NCBI GenBank assembly: GCA_040905265.1
Contig: JBBDRW010000111.1
Location: forward strand, 1 to 31,995
Direction: 5' to 3'
Length of the DNA stretch: 31,995 nucleotides
DNA from: JBBDRW01 sp040905265
Lineage (GTDB): Bacteria > Bacteroidota > Rhodothermia > Balneolales > Balneolaceae
The translations under genes and the position numbers were made by a program. Under the pieces are notes generated by a model. That model did no database searches. It was given only the letters and a program-made list of their open reading frames with translations, and had not been told where the DNA came from. Of this stretch, positions 18,055-26,328 are shown in pieces (the stretch's first letter is position 1; the number at the start of each line of letters is the position of its first letter).

Positions 18055-18071
18055 TACCGGCTTAACCGGTA
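18055..18071. promoter_or_regulatory. Candidate operator palindrome at the predicted start site
   Basis: TACCGGCTTAACCGGTA has perfect 6-bp arms around a 5-bp centre (CTTAA). It lies just after a candidate -10 element and between two divergent uronate transcription units, which is where a repressor would act. It does not match the enterobacterial UxuR/ExuR consensus I know, and no regulator gene is in the window. Confidence 0.4.
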
Positions 18072-18118
18072 ACGCCTTACTCTTTCCGAGGGCAGGGGCT
18101 TCCCGGTATGCCGGAACG

Positions 18119-18142
18119 ATTATAACTGGAATTATAACTTGA
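18119..18142. repeat. Tandem 12-bp direct repeat before the SDR start
   Basis: ATTATAACTGGA and ATTATAACTTGA are adjacent and differ at one base. They end 4 bp before the ATG at 18147, replacing any recognisable Shine-Dalgarno. They could be binding half-sites, an AU-rich translation enhancer, or a chance duplication. Confidence 0.5.
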
Positions 18143-18146
18143 TAAT

Positions 18147-18938
18147 ATGGACTCCATGGAGTATCTGAAAGATCTGTTTTCATTGGAAGGAAAAGTGGCT
18201 GTTGTGGTAGGAGGTAGCGGGGTACTGGGAGGGGAAATGGCACAGGCACTCTCCCGTGCGGGCGCTGCTCTGGCCATTTGTTACAGTAGCAACCGGGATG
18301 GAGCAGAAGAGCGGAAATCCCTGATAGAGAAGGAGGGTGGCAAGGCGGTAATCTGTCAGGCGGATGTTCGGGACGAATCCTCACTGGAACGTGCCATGAA
18401 CCAGGTTGTGGAGCAATTGGGCCGAATAGATATTCTGGTGAATGCACCTGGTGTCAATTCGACTACACCGATCATGGAGATTGAGGAAGAGGAATGGAGC
18501 AGGATTATGGATATCAACCTTCGGGGTACCTTTTGGGCAAGCCGGCTGGCAGCCCGTCAGATGATCGGTCAGGGAGATGGAGGCAGTATCATTAACATAT
18601 CCTCTGCTTCCTCCAATATTCCCCTCTCCAAAGTATTTACCTACAGCATCTCCAAAGCGGGAATGAACAATATGACCCGTTTTATGTCCAGAGAGTGGGC
18701 CGATCACAATATTCGTGTGAACGCCATCCTTCCGGGATTCTTTCCGGCCGAGCAGAACCGAAAAATTTTGACGGAAGAGCGTAGAAAGTCGATATTCGGT
18801 CATACCCCGATGGGGCGATATGGAGAAGCAGAGGAGTTGTCCGGCTCGGTAATCTGGCTAGCTTCCGGGAATGCCTCTTCGTTTGTTACCGGATCCGTGG
18901 TTACGGTGGATGGCGGATTTACAGCGATGACGATTTAG
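18147..18938 (+). CDS. SDR oxidoreductase, probable D-mannonate oxidoreductase (fructuronate reductase)
   Basis: This is a classical short-chain dehydrogenase of 263 residues. The nucleotide site is VVGGSGVLGGEMAQALSRAG, the NNAG motif is altered to VNAPG, and the catalytic Ser lies in ISSASSN with Y166 and K170 (YSISK). The start LFSLEGKVAVV resembles the SDR-type UxuB (YjmF) of Bacillus and also KduD. Placement beside uxuA with eda, kdgK and uxaC favours NAD(P)H reduction of D-fructuronate to D-mannonate. KduD-like reduction of a diketo acid to KDG is the main alternative. It is the first gene of the + strand uronate series. A second ATG at codon 4 is possible. Confidence 0.8.
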   Translation: MDSMEYLKDLFSLEGKVAVVVGGSGVLGGEMAQALSRAGAALAICYSSNRDGAEERKSLIEKEGGKAVICQADVRDESSLERAMNQVVEQLGRIDILVNAPGVNSTTPIMEIEEEEWSRIMDINLRGTFWASRLAARQMIGQGDGGSIINISSASSNIPLSKVFTYSISKAGMNNMTRFMSREWADHNIRVNAILPGFFPAEQNRKILTEERRKSIFGHTPMGRYGEAEELSGSVIWLASGNASSFVTGSVVTVDGGFTAMTI

Positions 18939-18991
18939 TACAGGTGATAGTGGATAGATGAAAGTGAAATGTGAAACATAACGAAGCAGGT

Positions 18992-19630
18992 ATGAACAGA
19001 AAAGAGACGGTTGCGTTTATTGAGAAGCATAAGGCGGTTGCGGTGATTCGACTTCCGGAGGCCTCCCTTTTTGAGCCGGTTGCGGAGGCGCTTTATGAGG
19101 GGGGTGTGAAGATACTTGAGATTACGATGACCGTCCCGGATGCTCTCTCACTGATCCGAAAAGCTGTGAAAAATGCACCGGACGATATGCTTGTCGGTGT
19201 CGGGTCGGTACTCGATGCCGACACCGCCCGGCAGTCGATCGAGGCGGGAGCCGCTTTTGTGGTCAGCCCGATTCTGAAAGAAGAGGTAATCCGGACGGCC
19301 CATGATTTTGACACGGCCGTGATGCCGGGCGCTTTTACTCCGACAGAAGCTCAGACGGCCTGGGAATGGGGGGCGGATGTAGTGAAAATCTTTCCTGCAG
19401 ACGTTGTCGGAATGGGCTTTTTCAAAGGGGTCAAAGCTCCTATGCCCCACCTGAAGCTGATGCCAACAGGTGGTGTCTCTCTGGATAATGCGCGGGAGTG
19501 GATTCAGGCCGGCGCATCTGCAGTCGGGCTTGGCAGTGCACTGGTTGATAAGGAGTCCGTCAAAAACAGGAATTTTGAGCAGATCCGGCAAAATGCGGTG
19601 AAGCTCATGAACCATTTAAATCAGAAGTGA
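18992..19630 (+). CDS. eda: KDPG/4-hydroxy-2-oxoglutarate aldolase
   Basis: It cleaves 2-keto-3-deoxy-6-phosphogluconate to pyruvate and glyceraldehyde-3-phosphate. The class I aldolase barrel is clear: AVIRLPEA, LEITMTVPDAL (E43), VGVGSVLDADTA, VVSPILKEEV, PGAFTPTEA, the Schiff-base lysine K132 in VVKIFPADVVG, and LMPTGGVSLDN. The open frame extends back to a GTG at 18971 (seven extra residues), but MNRKETVAFIEKHKAVAVIR from the ATG at 18992 fits the family's usual start. It ends 4 bp before the KDG kinase gene, so the two are tightly coupled. Confidence 0.94.
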   Translation: MNRKETVAFIEKHKAVAVIRLPEASLFEPVAEALYEGGVKILEITMTVPDALSLIRKAVKNAPDDMLVGVGSVLDADTARQSIEAGAAFVVSPILKEEVIRTAHDFDTAVMPGAFTPTEAQTAWEWGADVVKIFPADVVGMGFFKGVKAPMPHLKLMPTGGVSLDNAREWIQAGASAVGLGSALVDKESVKNRNFEQIRQNAVKLMNHLNQK

Positions 19631-19634
19631 TCCC

Positions 19635-20672
19635 ATGAAGAAGAAGTCTGTTGTTACATTCGGAGAGATTATGCTGCGGCTCTCTACACCCGGATTCAGC
19701 CGTTTCGTTCAGGCAAACCAATTTGATGCAACCTATGGCGGAGGAGAAGCAAATGTGGCCGTTGCTCTGGCCGGATATGGATTCGACAGCCATTTTGTTA
19801 CCCGGCTGCCGAAACATGAAATCGGTGAATCGGCACTGCAGGCAGTGCAGCGTTATGGTGTTCAAACAGGTTCGATCGTTCGGGGCGGGGATCGCCTCGG
19901 TATTTACTTCCTTGAGACCGGTGCCAGCCAGCGCCCCTCAAAGGTGATCTATGACCGGGCGGCATCTGCTGTGAGTGAAATGGACGCCGGTATGGTTGAC
20001 TGGGATGATGTTTTTGCCGGAAAAGATTGGTTTCACTGGACGGGCATTACACCTGCTCTCGGCAAGAAACCGGCCGAGGCTGTGGTAGCTGCCTGTAAGA
20101 GTGCCAGGGCTGCCGGAGTTACGATCAGCTGTGACCTGAATTTCCGATCCAAACTCTGGACAGAGAAAGAGGCCCAGGCTACCATGAACCCGCTGATGGA
20201 GTATGTGGATGTCTGTATCGCCAATGAGGAGGATGCTCAGAAAAGTCTTGGTTTTGATGCAGGTTCAACGGATGTGGAGGGAGCGGAACTGGATGAGGAA
20301 GGGTACTATACACTTGCCCGTGCGCTGAAAAAGGAGTACGGTTTCCAGACAGTTGCCATTACACTCCGGGAGAGTTTTTCCGCGAGTATGAATGGCTGGA
20401 GTGCACTGCTCCATGATGACCGGGATTGCAGGGAGCCGTACCGTTCTACCCGGTATGAGATTCAGATCGTGGATCGTGTAGGGGGTGGGGACTCCTTCGC
20501 TTCAGGATTGATCGCCGGTCTCCTTACAAAGACGAGTACGCGGAATGCCCTGGAGTTTGCCGTAGCGGCATCCTGTCTGAAACATACCATACCGGGTGAT
20601 TTTAACCTTGTGAGGAGTGAAGAGGTTGAGAAGCTGGTCGAGAGCGGAGGTTCCGGCCGTGTAGAGCGCTGA
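19635..20672 (+). CDS. kdgK: 2-keto-3-deoxygluconate kinase (PfkB family)
   Basis: It phosphorylates KDG to KDPG, the substrate of the aldolase just upstream. The ribokinase fold is shown by VVTFGEIMLRLSTPG at the start, YGGGEANVAVALAGYG, and the C-terminal anion-hole/base motif RVGGGDSFASGL with catalytic D286; the middle Gly-Gly-Gly replaces the common Gly-Ala-Gly. At 345 residues it is of normal size. Other PfkB sugar kinases look alike, but the operon with eda and uxuA supports KDG. Confidence 0.9.
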   Translation: MKKKSVVTFGEIMLRLSTPGFSRFVQANQFDATYGGGEANVAVALAGYGFDSHFVTRLPKHEIGESALQAVQRYGVQTGSIVRGGDRLGIYFLETGASQRPSKVIYDRAASAVSEMDAGMVDWDDVFAGKDWFHWTGITPALGKKPAEAVVAACKSARAAGVTISCDLNFRSKLWTEKEAQATMNPLMEYVDVCIANEEDAQKSLGFDAGSTDVEGAELDEEGYYTLARALKKEYGFQTVAITLRESFSASMNGWSALLHDDRDCREPYRSTRYEIQIVDRVGGGDSFASGLIAGLLTKTSTRNALEFAVAASCLKHTIPGDFNLVRSEEVEKLVESGGSGRVER

Positions 20673-20728
20673 TTCCGGAGGGAATATCCCTGGCTCTGTG
20701 AACAGAAAATCGGATCAATGGAGTAACG

Positions 20729-22156
20729 ATGAAATCATTTATGAATGAAGATTTTTTATTGCTGAATGAAACGGCCAGACGACTCTACCAGGAGTATGCA
20801 GCGGGAGAGCCGGTGATTGATTACCACTGTCACCTGCCGCCTGATGAGATCTGTGAAAACAGAAACTTTCAGAACCTGTCGGAAATCTGGCTGCACGGAG
20901 ACCACTATAAGTGGCGTGCCATGCGGACCTGTGGAGTCGATGAAGCGTTGATTACCGGAGATGCCTCAGACAAAGAGAAGTTTATGGCCTGGGCCGGGAC
21001 CGTGCCAAAAACCTTACGGAACCCGCTCTATCACTGGACGCATATGGAGCTCAAGGATCCCTTCGGTATTACCGACCGGCTGTTGAATGAGGAGTCTGCA
21101 GAAGCCATCTGGGAGGAGTGCAACGAAATGCTGCGCCAGCCGGATTTTTCCACCCGGTCTCTTCTGAAGAGAAACAAGGTGGAAGTGGTAGCCACTACAG
21201 ATGATCCGACAGACTCTCTGGAGTACCACAAAAAGATACAGCAAGAGAAGGATCCCGGTGTCCGTATGGTGCCAACGTTCCGTCCGGACCGCGGAATGGA
21301 GATCGAAAACGGGGATGAATTTCGAAAATGGGTGGCAAAACTCGGCACGTCTACAGACCGGGATATTGTTACCTACCAGGACTTTGTCGATTCTCTTGAA
21401 GAGCGGCATATTGCCTTCCATGAACTGGGGTGCCGGGCTTCCGATCATGGGGTTGAACAACCCCATGCAAACAGTTTTACCGAAGCACGTCTGAACCAGA
21501 TATTTGATGATGTCATGAGCGGCAAGTCCCCGTCTCCTTCTGATATCAGAGTATTCAAGTCAGCATTTCTCTATCACTGCGGCCGGATGGACCATGCCAG
21601 GGGCTGGGTGTTCCAGCTCCATATGGGGGCCCTTCGAAATAACAATTCGAGAATGATGAAGATGCTCGGACGCGATTCCGGTTTTGACTCCATGGGTGAT
21701 TTTGAGATCGCCCGTCCTCTTTCTCGTCTGCTGGACCATCTGGACCGGGATAACCTCCTTCCCCGTGTGATACTCTACAACAATAATCCCGGGAACAATG
21801 AACTCCTCTCCACCATGATCGGGAACTTTCAGGACGGTTCCATACCCGGCAAACTGCAACACGGCCCTGCCTGGTGGTTTCTGGATCAGATCGATGGAAT
21901 CGAGCAGCATCTGGAATCCCTCTCCAACATGGGCATTCTCAGTGAATTTATCGGAATGACGACAGACTCCAGAAGTTTTCTCTCCTACTCCCGCCATGAC
22001 TATTTCCGGCGTATTCTCTGCAATATCATGGGCCGTGACATTGAGCGTGGATATCTTCCGGGAGACCTGGCGCTTGCCGGCAGCACTGTGAAAAAGATTT
22101 GCAGTGAGAATGCACGCGCCTATTTCCGGTTTGGAGCGGCCGGAAAGATGGAGTAG
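20729..22156 (+). CDS. uxaC: Glucuronate/galacturonate isomerase
   Basis: It isomerises D-glucuronate to D-fructuronate and D-galacturonate to D-tagaturonate in the cytoplasm. The 475 residues match the UxaC family: VIDYHCHLPPDEI with metal ligands H33 and H35, NLSEIWLHGDHYKWRAMR, WTHMELKDPFGI, VVATTDDPTDSLEYH, and late motifs GMTTDSRSFLSYSRHDYFRR and CNIMG. GGAG precedes the ATG at a good distance. Its two products are joined by the UxaE epimerase encoded at 12422. Confidence 0.97.
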   Translation: MKSFMNEDFLLLNETARRLYQEYAAGEPVIDYHCHLPPDEICENRNFQNLSEIWLHGDHYKWRAMRTCGVDEALITGDASDKEKFMAWAGTVPKTLRNPLYHWTHMELKDPFGITDRLLNEESAEAIWEECNEMLRQPDFSTRSLLKRNKVEVVATTDDPTDSLEYHKKIQQEKDPGVRMVPTFRPDRGMEIENGDEFRKWVAKLGTSTDRDIVTYQDFVDSLEERHIAFHELGCRASDHGVEQPHANSFTEARLNQIFDDVMSGKSPSPSDIRVFKSAFLYHCGRMDHARGWVFQLHMGALRNNNSRMMKMLGRDSGFDSMGDFEIARPLSRLLDHLDRDNLLPRVILYNNNPGNNELLSTMIGNFQDGSIPGKLQHGPAWWFLDQIDGIEQHLESLSNMGILSEFIGMTTDSRSFLSYSRHDYFRRILCNIMGRDIERGYLPGDLALAGSTVKKICSENARAYFRFGAAGKME

Positions 22157-22239
22157 ATCGGGACGAGAGTTGTCTCTTAAGGAGTGCTGAGACGAAAGCA
22201 AAAGCGTAGAAATAATAACTCAGGCAGATTTTTGAACGG

Positions 22240-22695
22240 ATGAAGATAGCGGACTTGAACAAAATAGAGGGCCGGCGGTTTCCCGCACGGCGAACCACAC
22301 AAAATATTGTCGGGGGTGTTTCACCCATACAGGCGGACTCTTTCTCAATGGGGATGGTTACCCTTGACCCGGAGGGGGGGCAGGTGCCCTGGCATAACCA
22401 GGATCAGGAGGAGATCTATCTGGTTCTGGAAGGAAAAGGGGAGATGTGCCTTGGAGAAGAGCGGTTCACGCTTACATCAGGCCAGACAATCTATATCCCG
22501 ACCGGTGTGTTTCATCAGTTGACGAATATCGGTACGGAACCGCTCAAAATGATCTATTGCTACGGTCCGGCCGGAGATGTAGCGCATTGGCGGCAGGAAC
22601 TGGACGGTACACTGCCGAAAGAGGGGGTGGATGTCCCGCCTCTTCCGGAGGGAGCGCAGCCGCAATGTACCGATCCACCCTCGGAGAAAAAGTAA
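22240..22695 (+). CDS. Cupin-domain protein
   Basis: This is a single small beta-barrel cupin of 151 residues. Motif 1 is PWHNQDQEEIYLVLEGKG, in which the usual HxH is H-N-Q, so one metal-binding His is Gln. Motif 2 is GQTIYIPTGVFHQLTN with its His. The tail is Pro-rich and not conserved-looking. Between uxaC and a GH88-like hydrolase, a role in opening or tautomerising an unsaturated uronate (as KdgF does) or binding a sugar acid is possible. This is inference from context only. The gap to uxaC is 83 bp. Confidence 0.78.
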   Translation: MKIADLNKIEGRRFPARRTTQNIVGGVSPIQADSFSMGMVTLDPEGGQVPWHNQDQEEIYLVLEGKGEMCLGEERFTLTSGQTIYIPTGVFHQLTNIGTEPLKMIYCYGPAGDVAHWRQELDGTLPKEGVDVPPLPEGAQPQCTDPPSEKK

Positions 22696-22756
22696 ATTAG
22701 CGGGCTGCCGTTCCTCTGAACAACTTTCATCAACCCTTAGGCATGACTTTTTTTAA

Positions 22757-23920
22757 ATGAGTGAAACGAATTTGACGACACATACAATCGGTATTATCAT
22801 GAATGGTGTGACAGGCCGGATGGGAAAGAACCAGCACCTGTTGCGCTCCATTCTACCTATTATGAAACAGGGAGGGGTAAAAATCAGTGATACTGAAGTG
22901 ATTATGCCCCGGCCCGTACTTGTGGGGCGGAATGCCACCAAACTGAAAAAACTCTCGGAACAGACCGGTGTTGAAGATTGGACGACTGATCTCGATTCCG
23001 TTCTGAAGGACAAGAGCTACCAGATCTATTTTGATTCCCAACGAACCGATCTCCGGTTTGAGAGTGTGAAAAAAGCGGTCGATGCCGGAAAACATATCTA
23101 CTGTGAAAAACCTACGGCTGCGAATACGGAAGATGCGGTAAAACTGCATCATATCGCGGAAAAAGGGGGTGTCAAACATGGTGTGGTACAGGACAAACTC
23201 TGGCTGCCGGGCCTGGTCAAGTTGAAAAAACTGAAAGAGCAGGGCTTTTTTGGCGAAATTCTCTCTGTAAAGGCCGATTTTGGCTATTGGGTATTTGAAG
23301 GTGATACGGTACCGGCGCAGCGCCCTTCCTGGAACTACCGAAAAGAGGATGGCGGGGGAATCATCCTGGATATGTTCTGTCACTGGAGATATGTGCTGGA
23401 CAACCTCTTTGGTGAAGTAAAAGCGGTCTCCTGTCTGAGTGCAACCCATCTGCCGAGACGGTATGAAGAGGACGGCACACCGTACGAGGCGACTGCCGAT
23501 GATGCAGCGTATGCGATCTTTGAACTGGAAGGAGGGGTGATCGCCCAGTTTAACTCCTCCTGGACGACACGGGTTCGCCGGGATGACCTCGTAACCTTTC
23601 AGGTGGATGGCACGAAGGGGTCAGCGGTTGCCGGCCTTAGAAAGGCCTGGATTCAGCCCTATTCGGCAACGCCGAAACCGATCTGGAATCCGGATGTGGA
23701 TTCGGACCACAATTTTTATGAAGATTGGATTGAGGTGCCGGAGCAGCAGGAATACGACAACGCATTCAAGATTCAGTGGGAGCTCTTTCTGCGGCATGTG
23801 GTCAAGGATGAACCGTTCCGATGGAATCTGCTGGAAGCAGCCAAAGGGAATCAGCTGGCAGATCTCGGGTATGAGGCTTCGGAAAAACGGGCCTGGCTGG
23901 ATGTTCCGGCCCTGAGCTGA
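22757..23920 (+). CDS. Gfo/Idh/MocA-family oxidoreductase
   Basis: This is an NAD(P)-dependent sugar or sugar-acid oxidoreductase of 387 residues. It has an N-terminal Rossmann domain (IGIIMNGVTGRMG, 11-23), the conserved EKP (117-119, HIYCEKPTAAN), and the catalytic GGxxxDxxxH pattern as GGGIILDMFCHW with D205 and H209. The C-terminal alpha/beta domain is complete. The first glycine-rich motif (GVTGRMGKNQ) is looser than usual. The substrate is unknown; between the cupin and the glycosidase it may act on a uronate or keto-uronate. Confidence 0.88.
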   Translation: MSETNLTTHTIGIIMNGVTGRMGKNQHLLRSILPIMKQGGVKISDTEVIMPRPVLVGRNATKLKKLSEQTGVEDWTTDLDSVLKDKSYQIYFDSQRTDLRFESVKKAVDAGKHIYCEKPTAANTEDAVKLHHIAEKGGVKHGVVQDKLWLPGLVKLKKLKEQGFFGEILSVKADFGYWVFEGDTVPAQRPSWNYRKEDGGGIILDMFCHWRYVLDNLFGEVKAVSCLSATHLPRRYEEDGTPYEATADDAAYAIFELEGGVIAQFNSSWTTRVRRDDLVTFQVDGTKGSAVAGLRKAWIQPYSATPKPIWNPDVDSDHNFYEDWIEVPEQQEYDNAFKIQWELFLRHVVKDEPFRWNLLEAAKGNQLADLGYEASEKRAWLDVPALS

Positions 23921-24008
23921 GAATCAGACGCTGAATCCGTCAACAGAAGAGACAACCCTGTCTCCGGGGTTGTATGCCGACAACAGATTACGAATCAGAA
24001 ACGACGAT

Positions 24009-25394
24009 ATGGACATAGAAAAAGATTTGAAAACAGTGGATCTGAAACAGCCCCTGGAGAATTTCTGGAGCCTTTCAGGTGAGAAGATCTTGCGGATTCG
24101 GAAGGAGTATGACACGTCAAAAGGATCTCCGGTTTTTACAGCGGCCGGCAAATATACGACCCGTGGCTGGACCGAGTGGACCCAGGGTTTTCAGTTTGGT
24201 GCCGAGATTATTCAGTTTGATGCGACCGGCGAAGAAGAGTTCCTCAAACTGGGCCGGGATGCGACCGTCAGCCTGATGGCTCCCCACATCACCCATATCG
24301 GAGTTCATGACCACGGGTTTAACAACGTCAGTACCTATGGCGCGTTACGCCGGCTCAGCAGGGAGGGGGAACTGGATGCCGGAGAGTGGGAACTCAACTT
24401 TTATGATCTGGCGCTGAAGAGTACCGGGGCTGTGCAGGCGGCCCGCTGGACCGATATTGCAGGTGGTGGAGGGTTTATCCACTCTTTTAATGGTCCGCAC
24501 TCACTCTTTGTAGATACGGTCCGGACACTGAGAGCGCTGGCGCTGAGCCACAAGTTGGGGCATGCCCTTTTCGGTGAGCACGACGAAAAAATTTCACTCC
24601 TGGAGAGGTTGATCCAACATGCCCGGGCAACTGCAGAGTATAATATTTATTACGGTGAAGGCCGGGATTACTATGATCTGCGCGGGCGTACAGCACATGA
24701 AGCGGTCTTCAATGTGACGGACGGGAACTTCCGGTGCCCCAACTCGCAGCAAGGCTTCTCCCCCTTTTCCACCTGGACCCGCGGCCTTGCATGGGCCATG
24801 TGTGGATATCCCGAACAGCTTGAGTTTCTGGAGACGGTGAGTGACGAGGAACTTCAACCGCTTGGAGGCCGTGAAGAGATCGAGTCCATGATGCTGAAAG
24901 CGGCAACTGCCACCTGTGACTTTTATATCGATCATACAACGGTGGACGGGATTCCCTACTGGGATACCGGTGCTCCTGAGATTCATCATCTGGGAGATTA
25001 CACAGTTCTGAAATCGGATCCCTACAATGAATTTGAACCGGTTGACAGCTCTGCCGCAGCGATTGGAGCCCAGGGGCTTCTCAGGCTGGGGCGATACCTC
25101 TCCTCGAAGGGGGACAAAAAGAGTGGCAGCCGATACTGGCAGGCCGGTTTAACTGTGGCCCGAACACTGCTATCGGAACCCTATCTGAGTAGTGACAGAT
25201 CCCATCACGGTTTGCTTCTGCACTCTGTGTATCACAGGCCGAATGGATGGGATTACATTCCGGATGGGAGAAGAATCCCTTGCGGTGAGTCGAGTATGTG
25301 GGGCGATTATCATGTGAGAGAGCTTGGGCTCTATCTCAGTCGGATCATTCGCGGTGAAACCTATTACACATTTTTTAACGGAATTGAGCACTGA
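24009..25394 (+). CDS. GH88-like unsaturated glucuronyl hydrolase
   Basis: This (alpha/alpha)6-barrel protein resembles GH88 enzymes, which hydrate the 4,5-double bond of unsaturated uronyl residues left by polysaccharide lyases and so release them. Numbered from the ATG at 24009, the likely catalytic pair is D101 (VHDHGFNN) and D169 (LFVDTVRTLRALALSHKLG), about the spacing of the family. FSTWTRGLAWAMCGY, GIPYWDTGAPE and PVDSSAAAIGAQGLLRLG are further family-like segments. There is no signal peptide, so it is probably cytoplasmic and acts on imported oligosaccharides. The frame opens at a TTG (23970), but the ATG is preferred. GH105 is the alternative family. Confidence 0.75.
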   Translation: MDIEKDLKTVDLKQPLENFWSLSGEKILRIRKEYDTSKGSPVFTAAGKYTTRGWTEWTQGFQFGAEIIQFDATGEEEFLKLGRDATVSLMAPHITHIGVHDHGFNNVSTYGALRRLSREGELDAGEWELNFYDLALKSTGAVQAARWTDIAGGGGFIHSFNGPHSLFVDTVRTLRALALSHKLGHALFGEHDEKISLLERLIQHARATAEYNIYYGEGRDYYDLRGRTAHEAVFNVTDGNFRCPNSQQGFSPFSTWTRGLAWAMCGYPEQLEFLETVSDEELQPLGGREEIESMMLKAATATCDFYIDHTTVDGIPYWDTGAPEIHHLGDYTVLKSDPYNEFEPVDSSAAAIGAQGLLRLGRYLSSKGDKKSGSRYWQAGLTVARTLLSEPYLSSDRSHHGLLLHSVYHRPNGWDYIPDGRRIPCGESSMWGDYHVRELGLYLSRIIRGETYYTFFNGIEH

Positions 25395-25409
25395 GGAATC
25401 TGCTGCGGG

Positions 25410-25432
25410 CCAGCCCCCGGCGGGCCGGCTGG
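25410..25432. repeat. GC-rich hairpin between hydrolase and SDR genes
   Basis: CCAGCC (25410-25415) pairs with GGCTGG (25427-25432) around CCCGGCGGGCC, which has its own CCCG/CGGG dyad. No T-tract follows. It recalls the CCAGCC...GGCGG core of the inverted repeat at 2363-2440. It may tune mRNA stability inside the long + strand unit. Confidence 0.45.
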
Positions 25433-25478
25433 AATGAAAAACTGTAATCTACATCTATTGAGGAGTAAAAAAATTCAA

Positions 25479-26252
25479 ATGAACAGGCCTGTCGCACTTA
25501 TCACCGGTGGTTCACGTGGAATCGGGTTGGGAATTGCAAAACAACTGGCAGATGACGGGTACGATATTGCCGTCAACGGAATGCGGGAAGAGAGCCGGGT
25601 GCAGGAAGTGCTGGAGGAGTTATCTGCATCGGGTGTCGATGTACTTTACTGTCAGGGGGATGTCAGCTCCGGTGAGGACAGAGAGCAGATCATCGGCCGG
25701 ATCCGGTCACACTTTGGACGGTTGAACGTTCTGGTTAACAACGCCGGGGTGGCTCCAAAAGAGCGTCAGGACCCTTTGATTGCTACAGAGGAGAGTTATG
25801 AGCGGGTGATGCGAATCAACCTGCAAGGGCCCTATTTTCTCACACAGGCTGCGGCCAGATGGATGGTGGAGCAGAAGAAGGGATCTGATACATTTGCCGG
25901 AAGCATCGTCAATATCGGGTCTGTATCTGCAACCATGGTATCCCCCAACCGGGGTGAGTACTGCATCTCCAAGGCGGGCCTGGCGATGCACAGTAAAATC
26001 TGGGCAGTACGGCTGGCTGAATATGACATTCCGGTATATGAAGTACGGCCAGGGATCACCAAAACGGATATGACGTCCGCTGTTGTGGAGAAGTATAACA
26101 AACTGATTTCGGAAGGAATCACCGTACAGCCTCGCTGGGGATATCCTGAAGATGTTGGTAAAGCTGTAGGCGCCCTGGTTCGGGGCGATTTTCTCTACTC
26201 TACCGGCGATGTGTTTATGGTGGATGGAGGGTTAACCATCTCCAGGCTATGA
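25479..26252 (+). CDS. SDR-family oxidoreductase (3-ketoacyl-ACP-reductase-like)
   Basis: This classical SDR has the cofactor site ALITGGSRGIGLGIAKQL near the start, LVNNAGVAP, the catalytic Ser in IVNIGSVSA, Y161 and K165 in YCISK, and the C-terminal DVFMVDGGLTISRL. It is 257 residues from the ATG at 25479; an ATG at 25434 would add 15 residues without family support. AGGAG lies about 13 bp upstream. Databases tend to call such proteins FabG. In a uronate cluster it more likely works on a sugar acid or diketo acid, and the substrate is open. Confidence 0.85.
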   Translation: MNRPVALITGGSRGIGLGIAKQLADDGYDIAVNGMREESRVQEVLEELSASGVDVLYCQGDVSSGEDREQIIGRIRSHFGRLNVLVNNAGVAPKERQDPLIATEESYERVMRINLQGPYFLTQAAARWMVEQKKGSDTFAGSIVNIGSVSATMVSPNRGEYCISKAGLAMHSKIWAVRLAEYDIPVYEVRPGITKTDMTSAVVEKYNKLISEGITVQPRWGYPEDVGKAVGALVRGDFLYSTGDVFMVDGGLTISRL

Positions 26253-26316
26253 GTATTCAGCACTCCCTGGCCCGATACCCTCTGCTGTTTTATATAGAAA
26301 AAAGTGAATGTTTTCA

Positions 26317-26328
26317 TGAAGCGTTTCA
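26317..26328. promoter_or_regulatory. LacI-type operator-like site upstream of the carrier gene
   Basis: TGAAGCGTTTCA is a near-palindrome with a central CG, as in LacI/GalR-family operators, and matches its own complement at 10 of 12 positions. It lies 64 bp before the carrier ATG in a 139-bp gap, the largest inside this part of the + strand series. It is a single site and could be chance. Confidence 0.25.

Noticed and set aside
18001..18146. Riboswitch in the leader of the SDR gene
   Set aside because: No known aptamer core was recognised; the dyads fit operators better.
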